A DNA stretch of 64,000 bases from Actinomycetes bacterium. Lineage in GTDB: Bacteria > Actinomycetota > Thermoleophilia > BMS3ABIN01. Shown in pieces: positions 50,399-58,265 of this stretch. The stretch is from positions 18,223-82,222 of the forward strand of contig JAJYXB010000016.1 in assembly GCA_021791195.1 (NCBI GenBank), given 5' to 3'. Made by a program: the position numbers and the translations under genes. The number at the start of each line of letters is the position of its first letter. The first letter of the stretch is position 1. Under the pieces are notes generated by a model that worked only from the letters and a program-made list of their open reading frames with translations, was not told where the DNA came from and did no database searches.

Positions 50399-50728
50399 TT
50401 GAGCGAAAATATCGCTGAAGTCGATGACGCCAGCTGGGACGCCGAGGTGCTCGCTGCCGCGGCGCCGGTGCTGGTGGATTTCTGGGCTCCCTGGTGCGGC
50501 CCTTGCCGCACGATGTCTCCCATACTGGAAGAGCTCGCCGGCGAATACGAGAACCTGAAAGTATTGAAGCTCAACGTCGATGACAACCAGGCTACGGCGG
50601 CGAAATACGAAGTGCTGAGCATCCCCACCATGTTTCTGTTCGAAAGCGGCGAAGTCAAGAAGCGTCTCATCGGCGCCCTGCCGAAGAAAAAGCTGCTGGA
50701 AGAGCTGGGCCCCTGGATCGGTTCCTGA
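50399..50728 (+). CDS. trxA: Thioredoxin
   Basis: The TTG at 50399 follows AAGGAGG and gives a 109-residue protein of normal size. It has the active site VDFWAPWCGPCRTMSPIL and the cis-proline in EVLSIPTMFLF. It reduces protein disulfides using electrons from the adjacent TrxB. The stop overlaps the start of a tautomerase gene (TGATG). Confidence 0.94.
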   Translation: MSENIAEVDDASWDAEVLAAAAPVLVDFWAPWCGPCRTMSPILEELAGEYENLKVLKLNVDDNQATAAKYEVLSIPTMFLFESGEVKKRLIGALPKKKLLEELGPWIGS

Positions 50729-50907
50729 TGCCGTTCGTCGAGGTTAAACTTTACGAGGGCCGCAGCCAGGAACAGAAGCAGGCACTGGTTGACCGGATCA
50801 CTGAGGCGTTCGTGGAGATCTCCGGCACCCCCAAAGAGCACGTCTGGATCGTCTTCCGCGATGTCCCCAGGGACCAGTGGGGGATGGGCGGCAAGCTGCA
50901 GGGCTGA
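50728..50907 (+). CDS. 4-oxalocrotonate tautomerase family protein
   Basis: This 59-residue protein, read from ATG 50728, begins MPFVEVKLYEGRSQEQKQAL; Pro1 is the catalytic base after Met removal. The C-terminal PKEHVWIVFRDVPRDQWGMGG fits the 4-OT family, including the conserved Arg and Trp. Members form hexamers and interconvert enol and keto acids; the physiological substrate is unclear here. It overlaps trxA by one base and is probably co-translated. Confidence 0.85.
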   Translation: MPFVEVKLYEGRSQEQKQALVDRITEAFVEISGTPKEHVWIVFRDVPRDQWGMGGKLQG

Positions 50908-50946
50908 TCCGGCAGCTGGCAGGATCGCGCCGGCGCGGCCTGCGGC

Positions 50947-51966
50947 CTATTCCAGCACGCCGGTGCCCACCAGCAGCTCGGCGATCTGCACGGCGTTGGT
51001 GGCGGCGCCCTTGCGCAGGTTGTCGCTGACAACCCACAGATTCAGCGAGTTTTCGCCGGATTCATCGGCGCGGATGCGGCCGACCATGACGTCGTCGCAG
51101 CCGGCGGCGGCAATCGGCATCGGATAGATGAGGTTGTCCGGGTCGTCCACCAGGGTGACGCCGGTGGCAGACAGCATCAGGCGGCGCACTTCCTCGACGC
51201 TCACTGGCCGCGTGGTCCTGATGTTCACCGACTCGCTGTGGCCGGTGAAGACCGGCACGCGCGCGCAGGTGGCGGTGACGCGCAGCTGCGGGTCACCGAA
51301 GATCTTGCGCGTCTCATTGATCATCTTCACTTCCTCGTTGGTGTAACCGTCATCATGGAAGTGCTCGATCTGCGGCAGCACGTTGAAAGCGATCTGGTGC
51401 GGGTAGACGTTGCACTCGATCTCGCCCGATTCCAGCACTGCCTCCGACTGGCTGAACAGCTCCTCCATCGCCGACTTGCCGGTGCCGGACACCGACTGGA
51501 AGGTGGTGACGATGATGCGGTCGATGCCGACTGCGTCATAGATCGGCTTCAGCGCCACCACCATCTGGATCGTCGAGCAGTTGGGATTGGCGATGATGCC
51601 CTCGTGCCACTTGATGTCCCCGGGGTTGACCTCGGGGACGACCAGCGGCACGTTCGGCTCCATGCGGAAGGCGCTGGAATTGTCGATGACCACGGCGCCG
51701 GCCTCGACGGCGGCGGGAGCGAACTCCTTGCTGCGGGCGCCGCCGGCGGAGAAGAGGGCGATGTCGATATCGGCGAAACTGTCATGGGTCAGTTCCAGCA
51801 CCTCGATCTCTTCGCCGGCGAAGGGCACGCTCTGGCCCGCGGAGCGCGCCGAGGCCAGCGGCCGGATCGAGGCGACAGGGAACCGCCGCTCCTCCAGAAG
51901 CTTGAGCATGACGCCACCGACCGCGCCTGTAGCGCCGACCACTGCTATGTTGTATAAGTCAGGCAT
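50947..51966 (-). CDS. asd: Aspartate-semialdehyde dehydrogenase
   Basis: The 339-residue product reduces aspartyl phosphate for lysine, threonine and methionine synthesis. Motifs: VGATGAVGGVMLKLLEERRF at the NADP site, SGGA-like FSAGGARSKEFAP, the catalytic cysteine in IIANPNCSTIQMV (~residue 130), and VSGTGKSAMEEL. The later His in VFTGHSESVNI is present. It lies downstream of lysC on the same strand, separated by a 29-bp inverted repeat. Confidence 0.95.
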   Translation of the reverse strand: MPDLYNIAVVGATGAVGGVMLKLLEERRFPVASIRPLASARSAGQSVPFAGEEIEVLELTHDSFADIDIALFSAGGARSKEFAPAAVEAGAVVIDNSSAFRMEPNVPLVVPEVNPGDIKWHEGIIANPNCSTIQMVVALKPIYDAVGIDRIIVTTFQSVSGTGKSAMEELFSQSEAVLESGEIECNVYPHQIAFNVLPQIEHFHDDGYTNEEVKMINETRKIFGDPQLRVTATCARVPVFTGHSESVNIRTTRPVSVEEVRRLMLSATGVTLVDDPDNLIYPMPIAAAGCDDVMVGRIRADESGENSLNLWVVSDNLRKGAATNAVQIAELLVGTGVLE

Positions 51967-51978
51967 AATCAGATTTCC

Positions 51979-52070
51979 GGGACGTTCCTTTACTTTCTTG
52001 ACTTATTCCTCGTTGAGGGACATCACTGATGATTAAATTCAAATAAGTCAAGAAAGTAAAGGAACGTCCC
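51979..52070. repeat. 29-bp perfect inverted repeat between lysC and asd (MITE-like)
   Basis: Arms at 51979-52007 and 52042-52070 are exact reverse complements, beginning GGGACGTTCCTTTACTTTC at the left end, with a 34-bp centre. The right end abuts the last base of the lysC stop codon; the left end is 12 bp from the asd start. Low GC and stop-codon-adjacent insertion fit a small non-autonomous element. In RNA it would form a very stable hairpin between the two genes. Confidence 0.85.
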
Positions 52071-53278
52071 TAACCCAGAGCGAACGCCGTGTGCAGCGCC
52101 CTGACGGCATCCTCCACCTGCGCCCGCTCGATCACGCAGGAGACCTTGATCGAAGAGGTGCTGATCATCTCGATATTGATACCCGCGTCCGCCAGCGTCT
52201 TGAACATCTTGGCGGCGACGCCAGGATAGCTCTTCATGCCGGCGCCGACGATCGAGACCTTGCCCATCTGCTCGCCGATGATGTAGGCGACGCCGAGCTC
52301 GTCGCTGAGGGCGTCCAGCGCCTTCTGCGCCGCCGGCAGCTCCGGCTGGTTGACCGTGAAGGAGATATCGGTCGTGCCCTGCTCGCTGACGTTCTGGATG
52401 ATCATGTCGACGTTGACGTTCTCGCCGGCCAGCGCACCGAAAACCGTCGCCGCCACTCCGGGCCGGTCCGGCACCCTGAGCAGGGTCAGTTTTGATTCAT
52501 CATCTGTATGTGTTACAGCGCTGACAACAGCTTTTTCCATGTTTTCATCTTCCTCTCTGACCCAGGTGCCGGGCTGATCGGTGAAGCTGCTGCGCACGTG
52601 CAGCGGCACGCCGTACTTCTGGGCGTATTCCACCGAGCGGAGCATCAGGACTTCGGCGCCGGTGGCCGCCATCTCCAGCATCTCGCCGTAAGAGACCGCG
52701 GCGATCCGGCGGGCATCGGCCACGATCCGCGGATCGGCGGTGTAGACGCCGTCGACGTCGGTGTAGATCTCGCATTGCTGGGCTTCCAGCGCCGCCGCCA
52801 GGGCCACCGCGGTGGTATCGGAACCGCCGCGGCCCAGCGTGGTGACGTCTTCCTCCGGCGATACTCCCTGGAAACCGGCGACGAGCACAATTTTACCACT
52901 GTCGAGCTCTTCGATTAAGCGCCGCGTCTCGACGCCGGTGATGCGCGCCTTGGTGTGCACGGTGTTGGTCTGGATGCCGGCCTGGTTGCCGCTGAGCGAG
53001 ATGGCCGTCTGCCCCAGTTCGTGGATGGCCATCGCCAGCAGCGCCACGCTGACGCGCTCGCCGGTGGACAGCAGCATGTCCAGCTCCCGTTCCGGCGGTT
53101 CGGCGGAGATGTCGTGCGCCATCGCCAGCAGCTCGTCCGTGGTGTCGCCCATGGCGCTGATCACGGCCACCACCTGGTAGCCTTCGCCGCGCGCCGCCAC
53201 CAGCCGCCGCGCCACGTTCTTGATGCGCTCGGTGTCTGCCACGGAGGTGCCGCCGTATTTCTGGACGATTATGGGCAT
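52070..53278 (-). CDS. lysC: Aspartate kinase
   Basis: The 402-residue enzyme phosphorylates aspartate. It opens with [20 protein letters not shown], has [26 protein letters not shown] and [11 protein letters not shown] in the kinase domain, and two C-terminal ACT domains (residues ~265-400, [20 protein letters not shown] and [20 protein letters not shown]) that give feedback control by lysine or threonine. No beta-subunit internal start was examined in detail. It precedes asd in the same direction. Confidence 0.95.
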   Translation of the reverse strand: MPIIVQKYGGTSVADTERIKNVARRLVAARGEGYQVVAVISAMGDTTDELLAMAHDISAEPPERELDMLLSTGERVSVALLAMAIHELGQTAISLSGNQAGIQTNTVHTKARITGVETRRLIEELDSGKIVLVAGFQGVSPEEDVTTLGRGGSDTTAVALAAALEAQQCEIYTDVDGVYTADPRIVADARRIAAVSYGEMLEMAATGAEVLMLRSVEYAQKYGVPLHVRSSFTDQPGTWVREEDENMEKAVVSAVTHTDDESKLTLLRVPDRPGVAATVFGALAGENVNVDMIIQNVSEQGTTDISFTVNQPELPAAQKALDALSDELGVAYIIGEQMGKVSIVGAGMKSYPGVAAKMFKTLADAGINIEMISTSSIKVSCVIERAQVEDAVRALHTAFALG

Positions 53279-53441
53279 ATGCTCGGCTCTTGACAGATGG
53301 GCCTGTCCGTTCCGTTTCCGCGCCAGGCCCGGTTAATTGGCATTTCGATTCTAAAACATTGAGCGCCGGGCCGCTAACTGGCGCACGGTGGCGCGGTCAT
53401 CTCAGACGCCGGGGCCGCGCGGTTCCAGGCCGGCGGCTCTC

Positions 53442-53473
53442 AAAAAAAAGAGCGGCCTGCTGAAAGGCCACTC
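53442..53473 (-). terminator. Terminator of the por operon
   Basis: On the minus strand GAGTGGCCT and AGGCCGCTC pair (one mismatch) around TTCAGC, followed by eight T. It lies 60 bp after porB. Confidence 0.75.
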
Positions 53474-53532
53474 CTGTTTTTCCCGTTGATATAACGTTCA
53501 GATGTGCTCTAAAGAAAAATGACCGGAAGCCC

Positions 53533-54462
53533 TTAAAGGCACTCCTCTTTCTTCAGCAGCTCTTCCCACTTGTGGTCGATGTACGCCTGGATGTCCTCCA
53601 GCACGGCTTCATTGCCCGGTTTGAACAGGTGGGCGAAGCGGCCCTGCTTCTTCATCCAGTCGGCCACCGGCGTCTTCTTCTCCGCCTTCGGCTTGTAGTT
53701 GATCTTGTACTTGCCGTTCTCGACCTCGTACAGCGGCCAGTAGCACGACTGCACCGCTTCCCTGGAAAGCGCGATCGTCTGGTCGCCAGGCGTGCGCCAG
53801 CCGCGCGGGCAGGGGGAGATGACGTTCAGGAACGCCGGACCCGGCGTGGTGAAGGCCTTCTCCGCCTTGCTCATCAGGTCCTTGAAGTTGTGCGGCGAGG
53901 CTGTGGCCACATACGGGATGTCATGCGCCACCAGGATCTGCGCCAGGTCCTTGCGGTTCTGGGTTTTGCCGTATGACTCCTTGCCCACCGGGCTGGTCGT
54001 GGTCCAGGCGCCGCACGGTGTGGCGCTGGAGCGCTGGAAGCCGGTGTTCATGTAGGCGCCGTTGTCATAGCAGACGTAGACGAAATTGTGACCGCGCTCC
54101 ACGGCGCCGGAGAGCGCCTGCAGGCCGATGTCATAGGTGCCGCCATCGCCGCCGAAGGCGACAAAGTACATGTCATCCTTGATCCTGCCCTGCTTCTTCA
54201 GCGAGCGGTAGGCGGTCTCGACGCCGCTGATGGTGGCGCCGGCGTTCTCGAACGCCGAGTGGATCATGGAATCCTTCCACGCGGTGTATGGATAGATGGT
54301 CGTCGATACCTCCAGGCAGCCCGTGGATACGGTGACTACCGCCGGCCCGGGGCAGACGCTCATGATCTGGCGCACGTTGATCGGGGCGCCGCAGCCGGCG
54401 CACAGCCTGTGGCCGCCGGTCAGGCGCTCGGGTTTGTTTGCTATCTCCTTAGGCTTGGCCAT
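53533..54462 (-). CDS. porB: Pyruvate:ferredoxin oxidoreductase, beta subunit
   Basis: The 309-residue subunit binds thiamine diphosphate: VAFGGDGGTYDIGLQALSG carries the GDG motif, and VCYDNGAYMNTG its end. Cysteines for a [4Fe-4S] cluster are in RLCAGCGAPINV and at CLE, with a further one downstream. With porA, porD and porG it oxidises pyruvate to acetyl-CoA and reduces ferredoxin in anaerobes; the reverse carboxylation is also possible. A 2-oxo acid other than pyruvate is possible but the sequence resembles PorB. Last gene of the operon, followed by a terminator. Confidence 0.9.
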   Translation of the reverse strand: MAKPKEIANKPERLTGGHRLCAGCGAPINVRQIMSVCPGPAVVTVSTGCLEVSTTIYPYTAWKDSMIHSAFENAGATISGVETAYRSLKKQGRIKDDMYFVAFGGDGGTYDIGLQALSGAVERGHNFVYVCYDNGAYMNTGFQRSSATPCGAWTTTSPVGKESYGKTQNRKDLAQILVAHDIPYVATASPHNFKDLMSKAEKAFTTPGPAFLNVISPCPRGWRTPGDQTIALSREAVQSCYWPLYEVENGKYKINYKPKAEKKTPVADWMKKQGRFAHLFKPGNEAVLEDIQAYIDHKWEELLKKEECL

Positions 54463-54468
54463 CAGGGC

Positions 54469-55653
54469 TCACCCCTCTCTCACGTTGAGATAATGTCTTG
54501 TCTGTGCCACTTCCTCGCCCGCGGCGGCCTTCTCCAGCAGCGCTACCGCGCCTTCGATGTCGTCGGGGAAGAGGTCACGGCCGCCGAGGCCGTAGATGAA
54601 GTTAAAGATCTGCGGCCGAGGTTCGGCTTCGAACATCGCCGAGCGGATTTCGGTAAACAGCGGGCCGCCCTGGGCGCCGAACGAGTCGGAGCGGTCCATC
54701 ACGCCGATGACCCTGGCGCCGGAAAGGGCCGCGCGGATCTGCTCGGTGGGGAAGGGCCGGAAGGTGCGCACCTTCAGCAGGCCGACCTTCTTGCCCTGCG
54801 CCCGCAGCTTGTCGACCATCGTCTTGACGTTGCCGGCGGCGGAGCCGATGGCCACCAGCACGATCTCGGCGTCCTCGATCATGTGCGTCTTGAAATGCGA
54901 ATAGGGCCGGCCGGTCAGCTCGCCGTACTCGCGGCCGACATCCTCGATCACCTGCATCGCCCTGGCCATGGCCTGGTTCTGGGTGACCTTGTGCTCGAAG
55001 TACCAGCCGCCGAGGCTGTCGAAGGCGCCCACAGTGACCGGGTTGGCGACGTCTAGCAGTGGATGCAGCGGCTCGAACTCACCCACAAACTGCTTTACCT
55101 GCGCGTCCTGAAGCACCTCCAGCGGGCCGATGGCGCCGCTGATGATGAAACCGTCGATCATCGTCATCACCGGCAGCCGCACGTCCGCGTGCTCGGCGAT
55201 GCGGAATGCCTGGATGGCGTTGTCATAACCCTCCTGGGCATCCTCGCCGTAAAGCTGGATCCAGCCGCAGTCGCGGCCGCCCATCGAGTCGGAATGGTCG
55301 CAGTGGATGTTGATCGGGCCGGAGAGCGCCCGCGTGATCACCGGCATGGTGATCGGCAGCCGCAGGCTGGCGGCGATAAAGAGCATCTCCCACATCAGCG
55401 CAAAGCCCTGCGATGAAGTGGCCGTGATCGTGCGCGCGCCGGCGGCGCAGGAGCCGATGGCGGCGCTCATCGCGCTGTGCTCGCTCTCAACGGCGATGTA
55501 CTCGGTCTTGACGGCGCCGTCGGCGACGAACTGGGCGTAATTCTGGGCGATCTCGGTCTGGGGCGTGATCGGGTAGGCGGACATCACGTCCGGATCCACC
55601 TGCTTCAGGGCCAGCGCGATCGCGCCGTTGCCCGTCATGGCTTTGCGGCTCAT
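54469..55653 (-). CDS. porA: Pyruvate:ferredoxin oxidoreductase, alpha subunit
   Basis: The 394-residue alpha subunit begins with GNGAIALALKQVDPDVMSAYPITPQ, the pyrimidine-binding region, and has YIAVESEHSAMSAAIGSCAAGARTITATSSQGFALM. Domain II is recognisable in KVGLLKVRTFRPFPTEQIRAAL and GVMDRSDSFGAQGGPL. It overlaps porD by 4 bp and ends 6 bp before porB. All four classical PorABDG subunits are therefore separate genes, as in many archaea and deep anaerobes. Confidence 0.93.
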   Translation of the reverse strand: MSRKAMTGNGAIALALKQVDPDVMSAYPITPQTEIAQNYAQFVADGAVKTEYIAVESEHSAMSAAIGSCAAGARTITATSSQGFALMWEMLFIAASLRLPITMPVITRALSGPINIHCDHSDSMGGRDCGWIQLYGEDAQEGYDNAIQAFRIAEHADVRLPVMTMIDGFIISGAIGPLEVLQDAQVKQFVGEFEPLHPLLDVANPVTVGAFDSLGGWYFEHKVTQNQAMARAMQVIEDVGREYGELTGRPYSHFKTHMIEDAEIVLVAIGSAAGNVKTMVDKLRAQGKKVGLLKVRTFRPFPTEQIRAALSGARVIGVMDRSDSFGAQGGPLFTEIRSAMFEAEPRPQIFNFIYGLGGRDLFPDDIEGAVALLEKAAAGEEVAQTRHYLNVREG

Positions 55654-55985
55654 TCTTCCTCCTCCTCTTCCTTGCGGGCCTCGATCTCATTCCTCATCTC
55701 GATGGCGTCGCGGGGGCAGACCTGGGCGCAGATGCCGCAGCCCTTGCAGTGCCTCAGGTCGATCGCGGCCATCCTGCCCTCCTCGACGATGATGGCCGAA
55801 TCGGGACAGCCGAAGAAGCAGATCATGCAGTCGTTGCATTTCTCCCGGTCGCGCACCGGCCGGTCCGTGCGCCAGCCGCCGGTCTCGTACTCGTCAGCGG
55901 TGCCGGAGTCGGGAATGGTCGCACCCGGCTCATGCCTGCCGGGACCCCAGGTGGCGATGTCCTCGAAGTTCCATTTCTTGCTCAT
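55650..55985 (-). CDS. porD: Pyruvate:ferredoxin oxidoreductase, delta (ferredoxin-type) subunit
   Basis: The 111-residue subunit has two [4Fe-4S] motifs: CNDCMICFFGCPDSAI and CKGCGICAQVCPRDAI. They carry electrons from the PorAB active site to ferredoxin. An N-terminal extension of ~45 residues (WGPGRHEPGATIPDSGTADE) is usual in PorD. The acidic C-terminus (EEEEEE) is short. It overlaps both porG and porA by 4 bp. Confidence 0.93.
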   Translation of the reverse strand: MSKKWNFEDIATWGPGRHEPGATIPDSGTADEYETGGWRTDRPVRDREKCNDCMICFFGCPDSAIIVEEGRMAAIDLRHCKGCGICAQVCPRDAIEMRNEIEARKEEEEEE

Positions 55986-56554
55986 GATCCCGCGACCTCC
56001 TCGTAGCCCCGCCGGACGGCGTCCAGGTTGGCGCCTACCACCTCGTCGCTGAACTTCTTGCCCAGTGAGGTCTTTACTTCATCCAGCACGCCTTCGAGGG
56101 GAAAAATGCCGCTCACCTTCGCCAGCGCGCCGATCAGCGGCGTATTGGGGATGGCCCGCCCGATCGTCTCCAGGGCGATTCTGGTGGCGGGGACGGTGTA
56201 GACCTGCTTGCCCTCCATGCCGGCGCGCGCGGCCAGAGCGCCCGCGTCCTCCTCCGAATTGATGATGACTACGGCGCCGTTGCCGGTGCCGGCGGTGACG
56301 TCGACGGCGTCCAGCAGCGTCGGGTCCAGCACCAGGACGTAACCAGGGTGCTCGATGGCGCTGTAGATCTGGATAGGCTCATCCGAGATGCGGGTAAAGG
56401 CGACGATTGGCGCCCCCGAGCGCTCAGGGCCGTATTCCGGGAAAGCCTGGAAGTACTTGTCCTGGCTTAGCGCCACCTCCGCCGTCATCTTGGCGGCCGT
56501 AACAGCTCCCTGACCGCCACGGGCGTGCCAGCGAATCTCTGTTACCTGCTGCAT
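55982..56554 (-). CDS. porG: Pyruvate:ferredoxin oxidoreductase, gamma subunit
   Basis: The 190-residue subunit starts TEIRWHARGGQGAVTAAKM, the family signature, and contains EYGPERSGAPIVAFTRI. The ATG at 56554 follows GAAGGAGGTTG. It is the first gene of porG-porD-porA-porB. A hairpin with a T tract lies only ~20 bp upstream of the start, so transcription may be read through or attenuated there. Confidence 0.93.
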   Translation of the reverse strand: MQQVTEIRWHARGGQGAVTAAKMTAEVALSQDKYFQAFPEYGPERSGAPIVAFTRISDEPIQIYSAIEHPGYVLVLDPTLLDAVDVTAGTGNGAVVIINSEEDAGALAARAGMEGKQVYTVPATRIALETIGRAIPNTPLIGALAKVSGIFPLEGVLDEVKTSLGKKFSDEVVGANLDAVRRGYEEVAGS

Positions 56555-56575
56555 TTCAACCTCCTTCAGGGAATG

Positions 56576-56602
56576 AAAAATCCGTCCCGGCCCCAGGCCG
56601 GG
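56576..56602 (-). terminator. Hairpin between propeller gene and por operon
   Basis: CCCGGCC-TGG-GGCCGGG on the minus strand is followed by ATTTTTC. It can end the propeller transcript, but because it lies within 25 bp of porG it could also act as a leader attenuator. Confidence 0.65.
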
Positions 56603-56732
56603 CGATTCTGCCTGGAAAAGCTTTGCCGGCGGATGACGGGCGCTGGCGCGCCCCCGCCTTGAGGCGCAAATATTTTATCAGGGATCTGGAGGGAATTGTA
56701 GCTTTTGGCGGGCGAGCCCCGCGCGCCTTGTC

Positions 56733-58103
56733 TTACGCCGGCGGTCCGGGGAAATAGACCAGGTCGCCGGAACCGCTCAGGGCGCTGGCGTAGACTGTGG
56801 TGTTAAACGAGAAGACGCTCGCCGGCACCAGGTACTTGAGCACCACGGCACTTTGCTGTCCGGGCTGGATGTCTCCTGCCGCCACCGGCGTGGAGCTGCC
56901 CAACATCACCCCGGATGTGGCCGGCGAGCCAAGGATCTGCACCGACCCGGCCGGGGCCGAATCCGGAGCGGCCGAGATGGCGTAGCGGATCGAAAGCAGC
57001 CGGCCGGCGTAATCCGCGTCCGAAGCCCAATAGACATTCTGGATGCCAAGTGACAGGTTTACGTTGGATGTGGGGACTTGGGCCTCCATAATGCGCGAGC
57101 TTGCCTCCTGCCACACCAGCGTGCTGCCGTCGATGGCCGGATATGCCGGCGAGACGCTGCGGTCGGCGATCTTTGTCTGGACGCCGGTGTTCAGGTCCTC
57201 AATGTACAGATCGTAGGCGGAGGGGCTGGCGGGATTCGGGTCGCTGCGGCCGTCCATCCAGACAAGCAGGCTGCCGCTGATCCGCACGGAGTCCTGGTAG
57301 GCAGCGTCGTTGGTAGCGGCGTGCTCGACCCCGTTGGCCAGATTCATCCAGTGGATGTCCCACCGTCCATTCTGACATGAACGCCAGGCGACGATGTCGC
57401 CGCTGATATCCGGGAATTCATCATCGCCGGGATTGGTGGTCAAGCGGCGCTCCGGACCGGAGGGCAGGTCCTTTTCATAGACGTCCCAGTTCCCGTTGCG
57501 GTAGTCCATCCAGACGACCCGGTTGCCGCTGATGCGGGGCTCCCACTGGGCCCCGGTCGCCGCCGGGCCGTTATCGACCGGATGAGGCACGCGGTCACTT
57601 AAATCGATGTAATAAATCCTGTTGCCGGGGTCGGTCATCGGCAGGTTGGCATCTGCCGGGTTGCTGACATATACAACCGTATCGCCGCTGATGCACAGGA
57701 TGCCCTGATTCCCGGGCGCGGTCACCAGTGGCTGCTCGATGCCGAGGAAGCTCATGTAGATGTCTCCGTGACCCGAGCGCCAGTCTTCCCAGACGATGTC
57801 GGAACCGTTGGTCACGGGGTTGATCTGATCGCCTGGTTGAGCATCGGTGATGTTCAGGTTATATGCCTCCCCCAGGGGGTCCGTCAGACTGTGTCTGAAG
57901 ATGTCGTAATCCAGCGTGCCGTCAGAGCGCTGGATCTTCCTTTTCCAGGTGACCATGCTGCCGCTGACATCCGCGCGTCCCTGGTAGAAGCCGGAAGATA
58001 TCCGCACGGGAGTGATGGCGCCAAAGGCAGCCCCCTGAAGCACCACTGTCAGTGAAAACAAAACGCTGAAAAAGACAGCTACTTTTAAAAACATGACGCG
58101 CAT
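56733..58103 (-). CDS. Secreted TolB-like beta-propeller protein
   Basis: From ATG 58103 the product has 456 residues with a signal peptide (VFFSVLFSLTVVLQGAAFGA). Residues ~35-350 hold about six propeller blades with the recurring pattern W-x-D-x-R-x-G-N/H-x-D-I/V-Y: VWEDWRSGHGDIYMSFL, VWMDYRNGNWDVYEKDL, AWRSCQNGRWDIHWMNL and VWMDGRSDPN...YDLYIEDL. The last ~110 residues form a beta domain (LGIQNVYWASDADYAGRLL). No catalytic motif. Probably a surface or periplasmic binding protein. It has its own promoter at 58184-58212. Confidence 0.75.
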   Translation of the reverse strand: MRVMFLKVAVFFSVLFSLTVVLQGAAFGAITPVRISSGFYQGRADVSGSMVTWKRKIQRSDGTLDYDIFRHSLTDPLGEAYNLNITDAQPGDQINPVTNGSDIVWEDWRSGHGDIYMSFLGIEQPLVTAPGNQGILCISGDTVVYVSNPADANLPMTDPGNRIYYIDLSDRVPHPVDNGPAATGAQWEPRISGNRVVWMDYRNGNWDVYEKDLPSGPERRLTTNPGDDEFPDISGDIVAWRSCQNGRWDIHWMNLANGVEHAATNDAAYQDSVRISGSLLVWMDGRSDPNPASPSAYDLYIEDLNTGVQTKIADRSVSPAYPAIDGSTLVWQEASSRIMEAQVPTSNVNLSLGIQNVYWASDADYAGRLLSIRYAISAAPDSAPAGSVQILGSPATSGVMLGSSTPVAAGDIQPGQQSAVVLKYLVPASVFSFNTTVYASALSGSGDLVYFPGPPA

Positions 58104-58183
58104 CCCCTCATCCCTCATCCAAATGGCCTTATCCGGAAGCCCCCGTGAAGCCTGGGACATCCGGCCGGATGGCCCGCTGGTTC

Positions 58184-58212
58184 ATTGTAGCCCAGAGGGA
58201 TGAAGACGTAAA
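58184..58212 (-). promoter_or_regulatory. Promoter of the propeller gene
   Basis: On the minus strand TTTACG (58207-58212) and TACAAT (58184-58189) are 17 bp apart. Transcription would begin near 58177, leaving a leader of about 74 bases. Confidence 0.55.
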
Positions 58213-58265
58213 CAGCCAGTTTGACAATCGCCACGCAATAATGGCATCACGCGTCCACAAATAAA

